A DNA stretch of 22,603 bases from Coemansia sp. RSA 922. Lineage: Eukaryota > Kickxellomycota > Kickxellomycetes > Kickxellales > Kickxellaceae. How positions within the stretch are numbered: the first letter of the stretch is position 1; each line of letters begins with the position of its first letter. Location: contig JANBQS010000286.1 in NCBI GenBank assembly GCA_027577415.1, positions 1 through 22,603 of the forward strand, in the 5' to 3' direction. The position numbers and the translations under genes were made by a program. Positions 7,670 through 16,183 of the stretch are shown here, piece by piece. Under the pieces are notes generated by a model. The model was not told the origin of the DNA and made no database searches. It saw nothing but the letters and a program-made list of their open reading frames with translations.

Positions 7670-8536
7670 TTACAGTTTTGCTAGAGGCAAGATCGACTTT
7701 AACCACGTCAGGACAACGTCTTCCAAGGCATCGAGCTCTTGCTCGCTATTCCAAAAATGAGTGGCCTCAGGGACAACTCTCGTAGCAACTCTACTATCAT
7801 CACGCGTGCCGAGTCGCATTACCCGATCATAGTCCCAAACATCTGCCGCGGGGACTACAGTATCGCTACCACCCATTACATTTAGCACAAAACACCGCCC
7901 AAAGGGCAATGTCTGCACAACAGACATATCGGTCGAATCGCGCAGTTGCAAGTGCTCAGCAGCAATCCAGTACTCGCGCACCGGTACCTCAGGAGCAACA
8001 CCAGCCGTTAAGAGTGTGTGGCCGCCGTACTTGCGCCAAAGAAAGCGGCCATGTGTCTCCAATGCCTGTAAGTGGTGCGGCTTCCAGCGATTAGGCAACT
8101 CTCGCGACATCAGGTACCTAGCTGATATAGTTACTAGCAGAGACGGGCACAAGTGCGGGTACTTGCAAGCAAAAAGCAATACGCTAGAGGCACCTTTAGA
8201 GTGTCCCACTATTCCAACGACCCGAGACACGCCATGTGTACTCAGGGCGCCGCTGTTTATATACTCTATGACGCCCTTAATGTCCTCTGCTTCTTCGTAG
8301 TAGTTTCCGTAGCTGGTCTGGCCTGTGCTGAGCCCATTCCCGCGAAAGTCAAAGGCAACCGAGGCAAACGGCAGAAATCTCTGTAGTGCGCAAAACAGTG
8401 GTGCGTATTTGGTATCGAGAAGTCCGTGGCATATGACAAATACGCTCTCGGGTTTCTCTAATACGCTACGAGGAATTACAAGCCGCGCATGCAACTGTCC
8501 ACTGCTAGTTGAAATGTAAAATTCAGATTCAGACAT
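7670..8536 (-). CDS. Alpha/beta hydrolase
   Basis: A 288-aa protein. The ATG at 8536 is used; the frame extends upstream only to a GTG through A/T-rich leader. The fold signature is clear: strand and oxyanion motif FVICHGLLD (His37-Gly38), FDFRGNGLS at 63-70, and nucleophile elbow GHSKGA with Ser113. The predicted acid is Asp225 in GGSDTVVP and the predicted base His260 in EATHFW, so the triad is complete. It resembles serine aminopeptidase/acyl-esterase S33-type hydrolases and monoglyceride-lipase-like proteins. The substrate cannot be told from sequence. There is no signal peptide or membrane span, so it is probably cytosolic. It lies third from the left in the run of head-to-tail minus-strand genes, with 106 nt to the next stop upstream. 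Confidence 0.87.
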   Translation of the reverse strand: MSESEFYISTSSGQLHARLVIPRSVLEKPESVFVICHGLLDTKYAPLFCALQRFLPFASVAFDFRGNGLSTGQTSYGNYYEEAEDIKGVIEYINSGALSTHGVSRVVGIVGHSKGASSVLLFACKYPHLCPSLLVTISARYLMSRELPNRWKPHHLQALETHGRFLWRKYGGHTLLTAGVAPEVPVREYWIAAEHLQLRDSTDMSVVQTLPFGRCFVLNVMGGSDTVVPAADVWDYDRVMRLGTRDDSRVATRVVPEATHFWNSEQELDALEDVVLTWLKSILPLAKL

Positions 8537-8613
8537 TAATAAAATAATAAAATAAATCTGAAGAAAAAAGTACACCAGGAAGACAAAGAAAGGATAAACC
8601 TTGGATCGACAAT

Positions 8614-8654
8614 GGTGACGTTAGGCGATCTCCAGTATAAGCCTAGTCGTCACC
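8614..8654. repeat. Hairpin overlapping the stop codon of the 222-aa gene
   Basis: GGTGACG-T-TAGGC at 8614-8626 pairs with GCCTA-GT-CGTCACC at 8641-8654, giving 7 bp plus 5 bp of stem around a 14-nt loop. On the minus strand the TAG stop (8643-8645) sits inside the stem. It could mark the 3' end of the upstream transcript or a promoter element of the hydrolase gene. Confidence 0.5.
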
Positions 8655-9311
8655 ACGCCTTTTCTTGTGATCCTGCTGCTGGTCAGTCGGTCCATGTACT
8701 GCCGCATCAACAAGGCGACTTCTCAGTGTCTCTCTTCTCTCAATGACTTTATGGCTGAAGAGACGGGCGTCTACCTCGTTTGCATCATTAGTCTTGATGG
8801 CATCCAAGATGAGAAAATTGAATATGCCTGGTAGCCCAAGTGTCATGGTCAACTTTTCAACCAGCACCTTGGTCTGCTCCTCAGCCTCACTCAAATGAGC
8901 CCCAATGAGCTCACAAAGTGAGCACTCCACATAGTTGGATAGACCGGGGCCACCCTCGCTCTGATGCTGCTGACGGTATGCAGCCAATGTCTGCACCGAC
9001 ATCCAAGCTGCCTGCCTATTCACGTTGATAGGAGCCAGATATTTCATAAAGTGGACGTTCTTCTCTCTTGCCAGTTGCTGGAGCTGCCTAGGTAGAGCTA
9101 GTGGCGCGAATGGCCCAGATAGAGGCAGAGGGTGGCGCTCGGCAAGGCGCCGGAAGGAGTTGTCTCGGTTGCAATAGGCCAAGCACTCCGCAATAAGCTC
9201 GTCAGTGACTTTGGGCCCAATGGTTTGTCTGGCGATCAGTGCGAGTACCACATGCTGGAGGTTATCAAGTAGAGCAGTGGGTTCAGCTATTTGGGCGTTG
9301 ATGTCGTCCAT
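8643..9311 (-). CDS. Unrecognised 222-aa protein, probably nuclear
   Basis: I do not recognise the family. The frame is intact from the ATG at 9311 to TAG at 8643. The protein looks largely helical: a leucine-rich N-terminal helix (PTALLDNLQHVVLALIARQ), a central Pro/Leu turn region (HPLPLSGPFAPLALPRQL), a Cys pair (ECSLCELIG), and a long helix (EAEEQTKVLVEKLTMTLG). The end is charged (DQQQDHKKRRGDD) and could act as a nuclear localisation signal. There is no signal peptide or membrane segment. Codon use is like that of the neighbouring conserved genes, which argues for an old resident gene and not a recent arrival. It lies between the HECT ligase gene and the hydrolase gene, all on the minus strand with short spacers. 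A helical subunit of a nuclear complex is possible but unproven. Confidence 0.75.
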   Translation of the reverse strand: MDDINAQIAEPTALLDNLQHVVLALIARQTIGPKVTDELIAECLAYCNRDNSFRRLAERHPLPLSGPFAPLALPRQLQQLAREKNVHFMKYLAPINVNRQAAWMSVQTLAAYRQQHQSEGGPGLSNYVECSLCELIGAHLSEAEEQTKVLVEKLTMTLGLPGIFNFLILDAIKTNDANEVDARLFSHKVIERRETLRSRLVDAAVHGPTDQQQDHKKRRGDD

Positions 9312-9383
9312 GTTGTTAATAAAGTTATGATATACATAAAAAAAGAGTAAAGAAGAAAGGAGAAGAAGAGAACAGATGAATTT

Positions 9384-9407
9384 CTCACATGGTTATATCC
9401 ATGTGAG
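9384..9407. repeat. 9-bp perfect inverted repeat
   Basis: CTCACATGG-TTATAT-CCATGTGAG is a perfect 9-bp stem with a 6-nt loop. It lies in the 214-nt space between the HECT gene stop (9526) and the ATG of the 222-aa gene (9311), upstream of a pyrimidine-rich leader on the minus strand. Confidence 0.6.
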
Positions 9408-9525
9408 TACTGACGCCACCAAATGCAGTCCGGATTTTACCCAACAGATCCTCTCACTAAGATCTAGTTATTATCACAAAATATATATTCTACACACATC
9501 AACAACAAAATTTTTTTTTTCTTAT

Positions 9526-12500
9526 TTATTTTAGACCAAATCCTTCGCTCTCGTTAAGCGCCATAGTGAGTTTATCTCTGAGTTCGTTTTTACTCTGATA
9601 CATCCACAGTCCCAACTGGTTAAAGCACGTGTGAGCAATAGGCAGTCTTCCGGAATCTTTTCCCAACAAGACGACTTTCAACTTCAACTGCGAGTTTGCC
9701 GCCACCGTAGGCAATCGATCCGATCCCGTGACAAAAGCCAAAAAGAGTTTACGCTCCGCAGGCTCCATTTCCCGCAACACCTCCCAGAACCAATCCAGCA
9801 CCACCATTGCCTCTTCAAACCCAACGACCTCAGTCAAAGGTATCAGATCCCTAGGATCCCAGTCCTCTCCCGATCCCCTGACCATAAGCTCAATTTCCTC
9901 CGGCTTAAAAAGCGACAGTGCGTTGCCACCACACACATAGTAAAAGCCTCGCTTGAACGGCTCGAATTGCTTAGCAATAGAGTCGTTCAGAATCCACTGC
10001 AAATACCGCATGACATATTCTACCCGATTCTGGCTCGTCACTGGCACGTGAGCGCCATTGGGAATCAACGGAACAGTAGTGATCTCGCCGTATGCGTCGT
10101 AGGATGCCTCGAATACAAGGCCAAAAGTATCTTCGACATCGTCGTCGCGGTACTGCAAGAGTGCGCGTAGACCGCGAGCGAGATCCGGTCTAAACTGCGA
10201 TACATCGCCCAGCATCTCGTTGATCTGGTACCGAAGCTGCGCAGACGGCGACAAAAGCCCATAGATAGGCGATCGACCATCAGTCGAGTCATTACCCAGA
10301 GTACTGCCATTAGGACCATATCTCGGAGCATACACCGTCTTATCCTTATTAGCCGAAGCCCCGCTATTGTTACTAGATACAGTGGGGTAGTGGTTAGCCG
10401 AGACAATAGAAGCCTCGGCCGCAGACTTTGCGACAAAAAGCGCCGAGGCAACGCCAGGAGCCGTAGCGGTTTGGTATAGACCGGTGCGCAGGAGCTTTTT
10501 AAAAACAGGCAGGGGCAAGTTAAGGTCCAGAATAGTAGAGTTATAGAGCGCAAGACCCACAACAACGCCGACCAAGAAATACTGGTTAGAGGACTCGAGC
10601 GACGCCGGATTAAACCAATAACAGCCGTCAGTATCCTCACTGACAAACATGCCGTGCATAGGGTTCATAAGCTCACGCACCAAAAGCATGAACCATTCTT
10701 TGGCCAAGCCACCAGCGTCGATGCCTTCTTCGCCAACAAACTCAATTTTCAGTCGCTTCTTCAAATCCGCCTCGTGCGTCGCCAGCTGGTGCAACGAGTC
10801 CTCGACAAGACACCGCCTCCGTATCAGCAGCTTCAAGTGCGGCTGCTGGTTTTGGCCCAGCCCCTGACCCAAGTGAAAGTTCTGGAATAACGCCGAAATC
10901 ACCGCCTCCTTCAGTTTCGAATCCATCTGCCGCGCGGCATCCACCTGCATTATTTGCACTTTGGCGCGAAGCGTGAGCAGGAACGGGTACTGACAGAACG
11001 AAAATGCCCCGGGGATCCTCGCCTGCCACGCGTCATAGTCAGCGACAAGATCCATGTTGTCTATCGCCTCTATGTAAAACTCGTCCACGGGCAGCCGAGT
11101 ACGCACAGGGAGTAGGAGGTTGGCAGCATGCAATAGGGCCATGAACTTGGCCGCAGCCACCAGCCGCCAGTCATGCTGGTGCATGACCAAGCTGTTAGTC
11201 TTTGGGTAAAACACGCCGTCGGCTCCCACATAATAGTCGTCGACCGAGACGCCTCCGCCCCAGTCACCCATGAGCGGCGGAGACCGCGCCTCGTTACTCG
11301 GCTGCTCGCGCGGGGCATGCCGCCGCCGCAGAGGCGCCTCTGAACTCGACCGCGTACGCGTCAAAGAGCTGCGCCCGCCGCGGACACTAGACACCGGACT
11401 ACTCGGCTCCGCAGTACCATCCAGCACCCCCAAGACAGACGACTGCGGCAGTAGCGGCATTAGCGGCGGCAGTGAGCCCGCAGACCGCGGTCCATTGTCT
11501 CCAACCGTACTCACTGATCTCACGCGACTGCTGCCATCCCCCGCCTCCACCACACGCGGGGGCTGGGCCCGAGCCTTGCTCTCCGACGCAAGCTTGGGCG
11601 AGTCTCGCGCATGGGCCGGCGGCGGAGGCGTCAGGCTATTGGCTGCCATCCGCGCGACGCCCGAGGCAGCACCCCACGCGCCCAGGGTACGACTACGATG
11701 GCCTCTATTGCTAGGAGCACCCTCGTGAGCCAAATGCGCGCCCCTCAGATGCAAATTAGACGGGGCCGTAGGCGCACGCCTCCCACCATGAGCAACACCA
11801 ATATTAGCAATGCCCAAGCCCGCACGACCAGCCTCAGGCACGGGCGGCACGGGCGGCGGCACGGCAGCCCCATTCTCTACAATGCTCTCAATGGACGATT
11901 TTTTCTCATTCGAAAACGAAATCCTCGAGTCAGTATTCGACCTCATCCTCATGTGCCTCCCCAAAGACGGCGGCGCATTGGTAGCGCTCCTAGTGCGCTG
12001 GAACGCTGGCAGCTCTGTCTGATTAGACTGCGACGAGTACGACGTCAGAGGAACTGGACGCGGGTTACGTCGTTTAGCACGGTCGTATTTTTGTACCCGG
12101 TACGAGATAAACTGACTGACCAATTGCACTTTACGTCGCACCGACGACCTGCTATGCTGAGAAAGCCATAAAACCAAAGTATAGTGTATGCGGTTAGGCA
12201 GGTTGGCGATACTACCGACTATGCTCTTCACTATGTGGTGGTGGTACGACGATTCCTGCGGGAAATTTTGCTGCAACAACAACGGATTCTCGATGATTAT
12301 CAAGAGGTACCGAATATCGCTACGCTGTGTCAATGGCCTCCCAGGTCGCCGGAGTACTTGTTCAATACCGCTCATCATAGCACGAATAACCTGGGGCGGC
12401 TACAACACCAACAAACAAAGAAAGATATAACAATCAATACCAATTGCCATTGTAGCAACTTTTCCCCCCAAATATATCACTATCCCCTCCCCAAGTACTT

Positions 12501-13027
12501 ACCAGAGCCAATATGATCTTGTAGGCAGCATGAACCTCAGCCATATCAATACCAGGATCGTCACCCACGGCTCCGTTAGGAAAGGAGAAATTAAGGACAT
12601 CCCAAGACCCGAACGATTCTCTAAGCATAGCCTCCAATAGGGACTGTTTCTCAGGGTGTCTGCGAAACGCGTGCACGCCCGCCTTCAGTCTATCCAGAGT
12701 AAGCGGTGGAGGCGGAGTCCTAGTCCTCGCCACAGTCTGTCCGTTCTCCACCACCCGGTCTGTGCGCACCAAGGGACTCAGATCATTGATAGTGTCGCAT
12801 ACAGTGCATTTGAAGCACGCAACAGAGTCGGGAAACGATACTTTGCTGCCACAGCATAGACAAGTACCCGTGGTCATTGATTCCGGGTCTTTGCTAGTAT
12901 CGGTCGCTGGTGGACTGGACTCGTCTAGCTCGTCGTCATCACTCCAGCCGCTGGGGGCAGGTGCCGCTCGTCCGCGTGCCTTGTTCTTTAGCGTTCGAAG
13001 CGGCGCAAAGAACTGTGACACCACCAT
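9526..13027 (-). CDS. HUL4: HECT-type E3 ubiquitin ligase, Hul4-like
   Basis: Two exons, 12503-13027 and 9526-12399, give about 1,132 aa; the 103-nt intron is phase 0. Exon 1 begins at the ATG at 13027 and encodes a zinc-ribbon-like motif (Cys56, Cys58/59, Cys71, Cys74, Cys77; CLCCGSKVSFPDS...FKCTVCDTINDL) that I associate with fungal Hul4 proteins. Exon 2 opens with a helical region (RSDIRYLLIIIENPLLLQ), followed by a long Ser/Pro/Arg-rich disordered segment. The HECT domain fills roughly the last 400 residues: LKIEFVGEEGIDAGGLAKEW at its start, YLVGVVVGLALYNS-like helix, and the catalytic cysteine in LPIAHTCFNQL at about residue 1100. The enzyme accepts ubiquitin on this cysteine and passes it to substrates. 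The HECT call is certain; Hul4 among HECT subfamilies is likely. ENP2 lies just upstream in the same orientation. Confidence 0.92.
12400..12502 (-). other. Intron in the HECT ligase gene
   Basis: On the minus strand the donor is CTG|GTAAGTAC and the acceptor TTGTTGGTGTTGTAG|CCG. Joining keeps phase 0 and gives ...KIILALPPQVIRAMMSGIEQ.... A CAG nine bases further on is an equally in-frame alternative acceptor, so three residues are uncertain. Confidence 0.88.
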
Positions 13028-13166
13028 TCGATTAAAGTAGTCGGTTGAATTTTCTACACAAAACACACACGAGAGAGATGAAAAAAAGTATAAATAAATA
13101 AAAAGGAGTAATCTATAGTTGGAAATTCCAAAAAAAGTAGAAACAAAAAAGAAGAATAAAATCATC

Positions 13167-13244
13167 AATCGACAATGGTGTTGATTCTCCAACGTTGGAT
13201 GAAGGCCTCGAGCGCTGTTACACAGTTCCATCGAGGCTTTTTTT
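13167..13244 (+). other. Row of three hairpins ending in a T tract (candidate structured RNA or terminator)
   Basis: Read on the plus strand: AATCGACA-ATGG-TGTTGATT at 13167-13186 (8-bp stem with one G-U pair), then the 12-bp palindrome TCCAACGTTGGA at 13188-13199. Last comes GCCTCGA ... TCGAGGC at 13205-13237, with an inner stem CTGT-TAC-ACAG, immediately followed by seven T. The layout resembles a short structured transcript with a Pol III-type stop, or a 3'-end structure for the minus-strand ENP2 transcript. I do not recognise it as any known RNA. Confidence 0.35.
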
Positions 13245-13290
13245 GTAGTCGCTAACACCATATTTATATATAGCCACACTATTAACTAGT

Positions 13291-15081
13291 CTATTGATAG
13301 AAGTCGTTATCCGAGTCCACAGACTCTGCATCCGACTCGACAATCTTTTCATGTCGGATATCCAAGTCCTCCTCATCGCTAGAATCATCACGGTCCAACG
13401 TCTTCTGCACACGCTTCGCGTAAGTATTATGGAGCTGCTTATACTCATCCACGCCCTCGTCGACTTCAAACTCGGGGTCAGCAAAGATATCCTTGAACCG
13501 ATTATCCTCCAACACAGCCGAAGCAGTGACTGCCGCCGCCTGCACCTTTTTACGCTGTCTACCACCAATGCGCTTAACCTCTTCCTCATCACCCTCGTCC
13601 TCGTCCTCAGCGGCCTTGCGCTTGGTAGTTTCGGCCTTTTGCATCTGCAATAGACGCTGAGCCAAAGCACGATTGACTTTGGGTAGTTTGGTAGTAGCCC
13701 GAATACGGCTCTCTCGCGCCTCAGCCAATTTCTCTTGTACTCTCCGGATCCTGTACTCCTCGTAGGCAAACGGATTGGCAATAGCCTTGGCACGCTCGTA
13801 CAGTCGCAGATCGACGAAAAATCCATGCATATACGGTTTGAGCACAGGAGTACCAACCAAATGACCGAGACCCAGGGACTCCAACTCTCTGCGTACAACG
13901 AACTTGTAGTCATCGTAGATCGACTGCTTTTGGTTCTCCTCCATCTCCTCCGTCAGGTTCTCCAAGAAATGGCACCACTGTGGGGCAGGTCCCAGCTGCG
14001 GAACAAAGTACGTCTGGATATCAGAGCTCTCGCCAGCCACATACACGAGTCCAGTACCGGGGCTGACACACACATCGTTGATATCGCAAGGCGGCTCGAT
14101 CGACGTATAGGGCTTGCCAGACTCGACGGCCCATAGCTTGATGATGCGAGAATCAGCGCTCATTATCTTCGCGCCCTCAGTGTCAGCTGAGTCGCCCGAG
14201 TAGCTGCGCGTAGGCTCCAGCCACTTCAGCACCTTGATCGGCAGCCCGTACTGCTGGTCCTTGATCTGCCACGGCCGAGCCTGTCTCAGATCGTACAAAA
14301 GAACGTGGCCCGAAGAAGTACCCACAGCAGCACCCAGTCCGTCAGCGCGAAAGTCCAAAGCAGTGATCTCAAACCCACCTCTAGTACCCGCCACTGGCTG
14401 CAACAGATTGGGGATAGTCGGCTCGAGCGCGCCAATGCGGTTACGCGCTCTCGGGTCCCAAAACTCTACAGTACCGTCCTCCGTTCCAAACCCAAACAGC
14501 TGATGAGCCGGATTGACCTCGACAACATTGACACCCGATTCGCTCTGTGTCTGGAACGGCGTCATAAAGCGACCCTGATCGATATTCAGGCGATAAACCT
14601 CCGACGACGCACCGCCCACCAGCACATCGCACGAGGGACTATGGTAGGCCAGATCGCGACCAAACCTCGGAATCCTAGCGCGATAATGCATCTGCCCCTC
14701 ATTATGGAACTCCAAAGTACGGTCGTTCTGCAGATGCACTGACTTTGTCCAATCCTCCGACATGATCAAAAAGTTCACGTTCTCGGTATCTGTATGCCGA
14801 TCGAATTTCATAGAGCTGTTGGCGAAATCGAACACGCGGATCTGCGGCTTGTAGAGTCCAGTAGCCATACAGTGAGTACCATCGGGGGTTGCTTTTATCC
14901 GGAGCGCTGCTTCGGGAAACCCAAAGTCCTGGATCAACTCGATACGCGTCGACCATTCAATGTCTTTTTGCAGCTCTTTGCGCTTGCGACGGGCTAGCCA
15001 GTCCGGGATCTTGCGCGCTAGGTTGCTGCCAGATACGGTGTATACTTTGACATTGTTCGTACTAGTTGCCGTAAGAACCAT
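13291..15081 (-). CDS. ENP2: Enp2/NOL10 ribosome-biogenesis WD40 protein
   Basis: A 596-aa protein whose sequence follows yeast Enp2/human NOL10 along its whole length. Enp2 is a nucleolar component of the small-subunit processome needed for 40S maturation. Hallmarks: RIELIQDFGFPEAALRIK, ATGLYKPQIRVFD, IPRFGRDLAYHSPSCDVLVG, EFWDPRARNRIG, KDQQYGLPIKVLKW, SADSRIIKLW, PQLGPAPQWCHFLENLTEE and YMHGFFVDLRLYERAKAIAN. These cover the beta-propeller and its characteristic extension. The C-terminal half is charged and coiled, with a NUC153 motif (NRFKDIFADPEFEVDE) near residue 525 and an acidic tail (DDSSDEEDLD). The ATG at 15081 (MVLTATSTNNVKVYTVSG) is chosen because two codons further up there is only a GTG. 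The gene is divergent from SEN15 with 277 nt between the ATGs; RRPE-like and PAC-like sites lie in that space. Confidence 0.96.
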   Translation of the reverse strand: MVLTATSTNNVKVYTVSGSNLARKIPDWLARRKRKELQKDIEWSTRIELIQDFGFPEAALRIKATPDGTHCMATGLYKPQIRVFDFANSSMKFDRHTDTENVNFLIMSEDWTKSVHLQNDRTLEFHNEGQMHYRARIPRFGRDLAYHSPSCDVLVGGASSEVYRLNIDQGRFMTPFQTQSESGVNVVEVNPAHQLFGFGTEDGTVEFWDPRARNRIGALEPTIPNLLQPVAGTRGGFEITALDFRADGLGAAVGTSSGHVLLYDLRQARPWQIKDQQYGLPIKVLKWLEPTRSYSGDSADTEGAKIMSADSRIIKLWAVESGKPYTSIEPPCDINDVCVSPGTGLVYVAGESSDIQTYFVPQLGPAPQWCHFLENLTEEMEENQKQSIYDDYKFVVRRELESLGLGHLVGTPVLKPYMHGFFVDLRLYERAKAIANPFAYEEYRIRRVQEKLAEARESRIRATTKLPKVNRALAQRLLQMQKAETTKRKAAEDEDEGDEEEVKRIGGRQRKKVQAAAVTASAVLEDNRFKDIFADPEFEVDEGVDEYKQLHNTYAKRVQKTLDRDDSSDEEDLDIRHEKIVESDAESVDSDNDFYQ

Positions 15082-15170
15082 TGCCACTATGTAAATTTGA
15101 ATACAACCAGAAAAAAATAATAATAGATTTGGACAACAAGTAAAAGCAAAAAAAAAAAAAGTTCGCTATC

Positions 15171-15179
15171 GAAAAATTT
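15171..15179 (-). promoter_or_regulatory. RRPE-like element before ENP2
   Basis: GAAAAATTT, the core of the ribosomal RNA processing element known from yeast ribosome-biogenesis promoters, 90 nt upstream of the ENP2 ATG. The motif is nearly palindromic, so its strand is not meaningful. Confidence 0.45.
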
Positions 15180-15180
15180 A

Positions 15181-15274
15181 CAAGTGCAAGAAAAAAAATA
15201 TCATCTGATCGCATGATCTGATCTTGAATAGGCAAGGCGCTCCCTTAATCTTCAGCTATGACAGCTTGCACTTG
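15181..15274. repeat. 10-bp inverted repeat flanking the ENP2/SEN15 promoter centre
   Basis: CAAGTGCAAG at 15181-15190 and its exact reverse complement CTTGCACTTG at 15265-15274 enclose 74 nt that contain the PAC-like site and the GATC-rich stretch 15208-15224. Confidence 0.55.
15201..15212 (-). promoter_or_regulatory. Imperfect PAC-like element before ENP2
   Basis: Minus strand GCGATCAGATGA, one mismatch from the yeast PAC consensus GCGATGAGATGA, 120 nt upstream of the ENP2 ATG. The mismatch is inside the core GATGAG, which weakens the call. Confidence 0.3.
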
Positions 15275-15358
15275 ACGCAAGAGCGAAAATGGCGAAGGTG
15301 ACAAATATCCGTCGTCTTCAATATTTACCTCCACCCCGTTATTTATTAAAGTATCAAT

Positions 15359-15806
15359 ATGGACACACACCCCAAGGTACGAGTCCGCTAATATCTGGCC
15401 GCCTTATCCTATTTCGCTACACCGCTAATATCATACCATTTTTTTTTTGCTGTAGTACCACGAAGTCGCATCTGTTTGCAACCAACATCCACAGCGCGCC
15501 CGAGCACTATTCCAAGCATACCTAGACCTCAAATACGGTCAGCGACTTGACGTTGCTGGAACACCAGTACTAAGCGGCATTGATTTCCCCACTGTCCTAG
15601 TCCCTGGATCGCATGGATTGAAACCTCAGGTGTTTGTCCCTGTATACGCTGACGAAAAACTCGACATGAAAATACTTTCCACTATCCCCTTATCGGCACA
15701 GCTGATTTTAGAAACCGACGTGTCTACTCATCTGGCTATTGTTGAAGATGACTCGACCATTGCCTATTACAAGATCGGGTCGGATTTGCATAGCCCTCTA
15801 GAATAA
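15359..15806 (+). CDS. SEN15: tRNA-splicing endonuclease subunit Sen15
   Basis: Two exons, 15359-15376 and 15456-15806, encode 122 aa. Exon 1 encodes only MDTHPK; exon 2 continues YHEVASVCNQHPQRARALFQ. Together they reproduce the THPKY motif found at the start of the conserved part of human TSEN15. Further matches are AYLDLKYGQRLDV, the strand region VLVPGSHGLKPQVFVPVYAD, and the family's most conserved stretch LAIVEDDSTIAYYKIGSDL near the C-terminus (human LAIVESDSTIVYYKLTDG). Sen15 is a structural, non-catalytic subunit that pairs with Sen34 in the heterotetrameric endonuclease that removes tRNA introns. The start is chosen because this ATG directly precedes THPK and the upstream ATG at 15289 is out of frame. 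The gene shares a short divergent promoter with ENP2. Confidence 0.93.
15377..15455 (+). other. Intron in SEN15
   Basis: The donor is AAG|GTACGAGT, a T-rich tract lies before the acceptor, and the acceptor TGTAG ends at 15455. The intron is 79 nt, phase 0, and splits the conserved THPK|Y motif. Confidence 0.9.
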
Positions 15807-16183
15807 AAACTCTTTGTGATTATAGTCAACATCAACAAGAATAGTACTAAAGGTGAGCTTGTTAATGCCTCAACTAGCTTGCCATTAATCGATTTGTAAT
15901 GGTATAGGTTTTTTTATTTCTTTTTCAAAAGTGTGCTTTTTTTCTCTCCTTTCTTTAAGTCAAAGGAAATAAAATACAAAGCAACTTTTTTGCATTCGGC
16001 ATCCCGATTCTACAATGCTTGTTTTTTTTAAAAAGCACATGGCATCTCAAAGAACATAAAGAATTTAAAAGAGAACCTTTCTCCCCACTTTCAAAGAACG
16101 ATTATTTTGTATTCATCTCTCTGCAGCTCCCTTATTTTTAACCACTGTTGTTTTAAACGCTACTTTTTTCTATTGTATTTTTC
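15807..16183. other. Intergenic region between SEN15 and the membrane-protein gene
   Basis: 377 nt containing the SEN15 3' flank and the promoter of the 16184 gene. It has several T/C-rich tracts (15905-15955, 16014-16030, 16075-16095) and no TATA box. No gene seen. Confidence 0.6.

Noticed and set aside
8605..13180. Shared 13-mer ATCGACAATGGTG at 8605-8617 and 13168-13180 as a regulatory motif
   Set aside because: Both copies lie in tandem-gene spacers, but a few 13-mer pairs are expected by chance in a window this long; only the surrounding stems are reported.
12434..13279. Long N-terminal extension of the HECT gene upstream of 13027 and read-through past 12503
   Set aside because: The upstream part is A/T-rich leader with Phe/Leu-rich translation, and the downstream part is intron; a good donor ends the exon at 12503.
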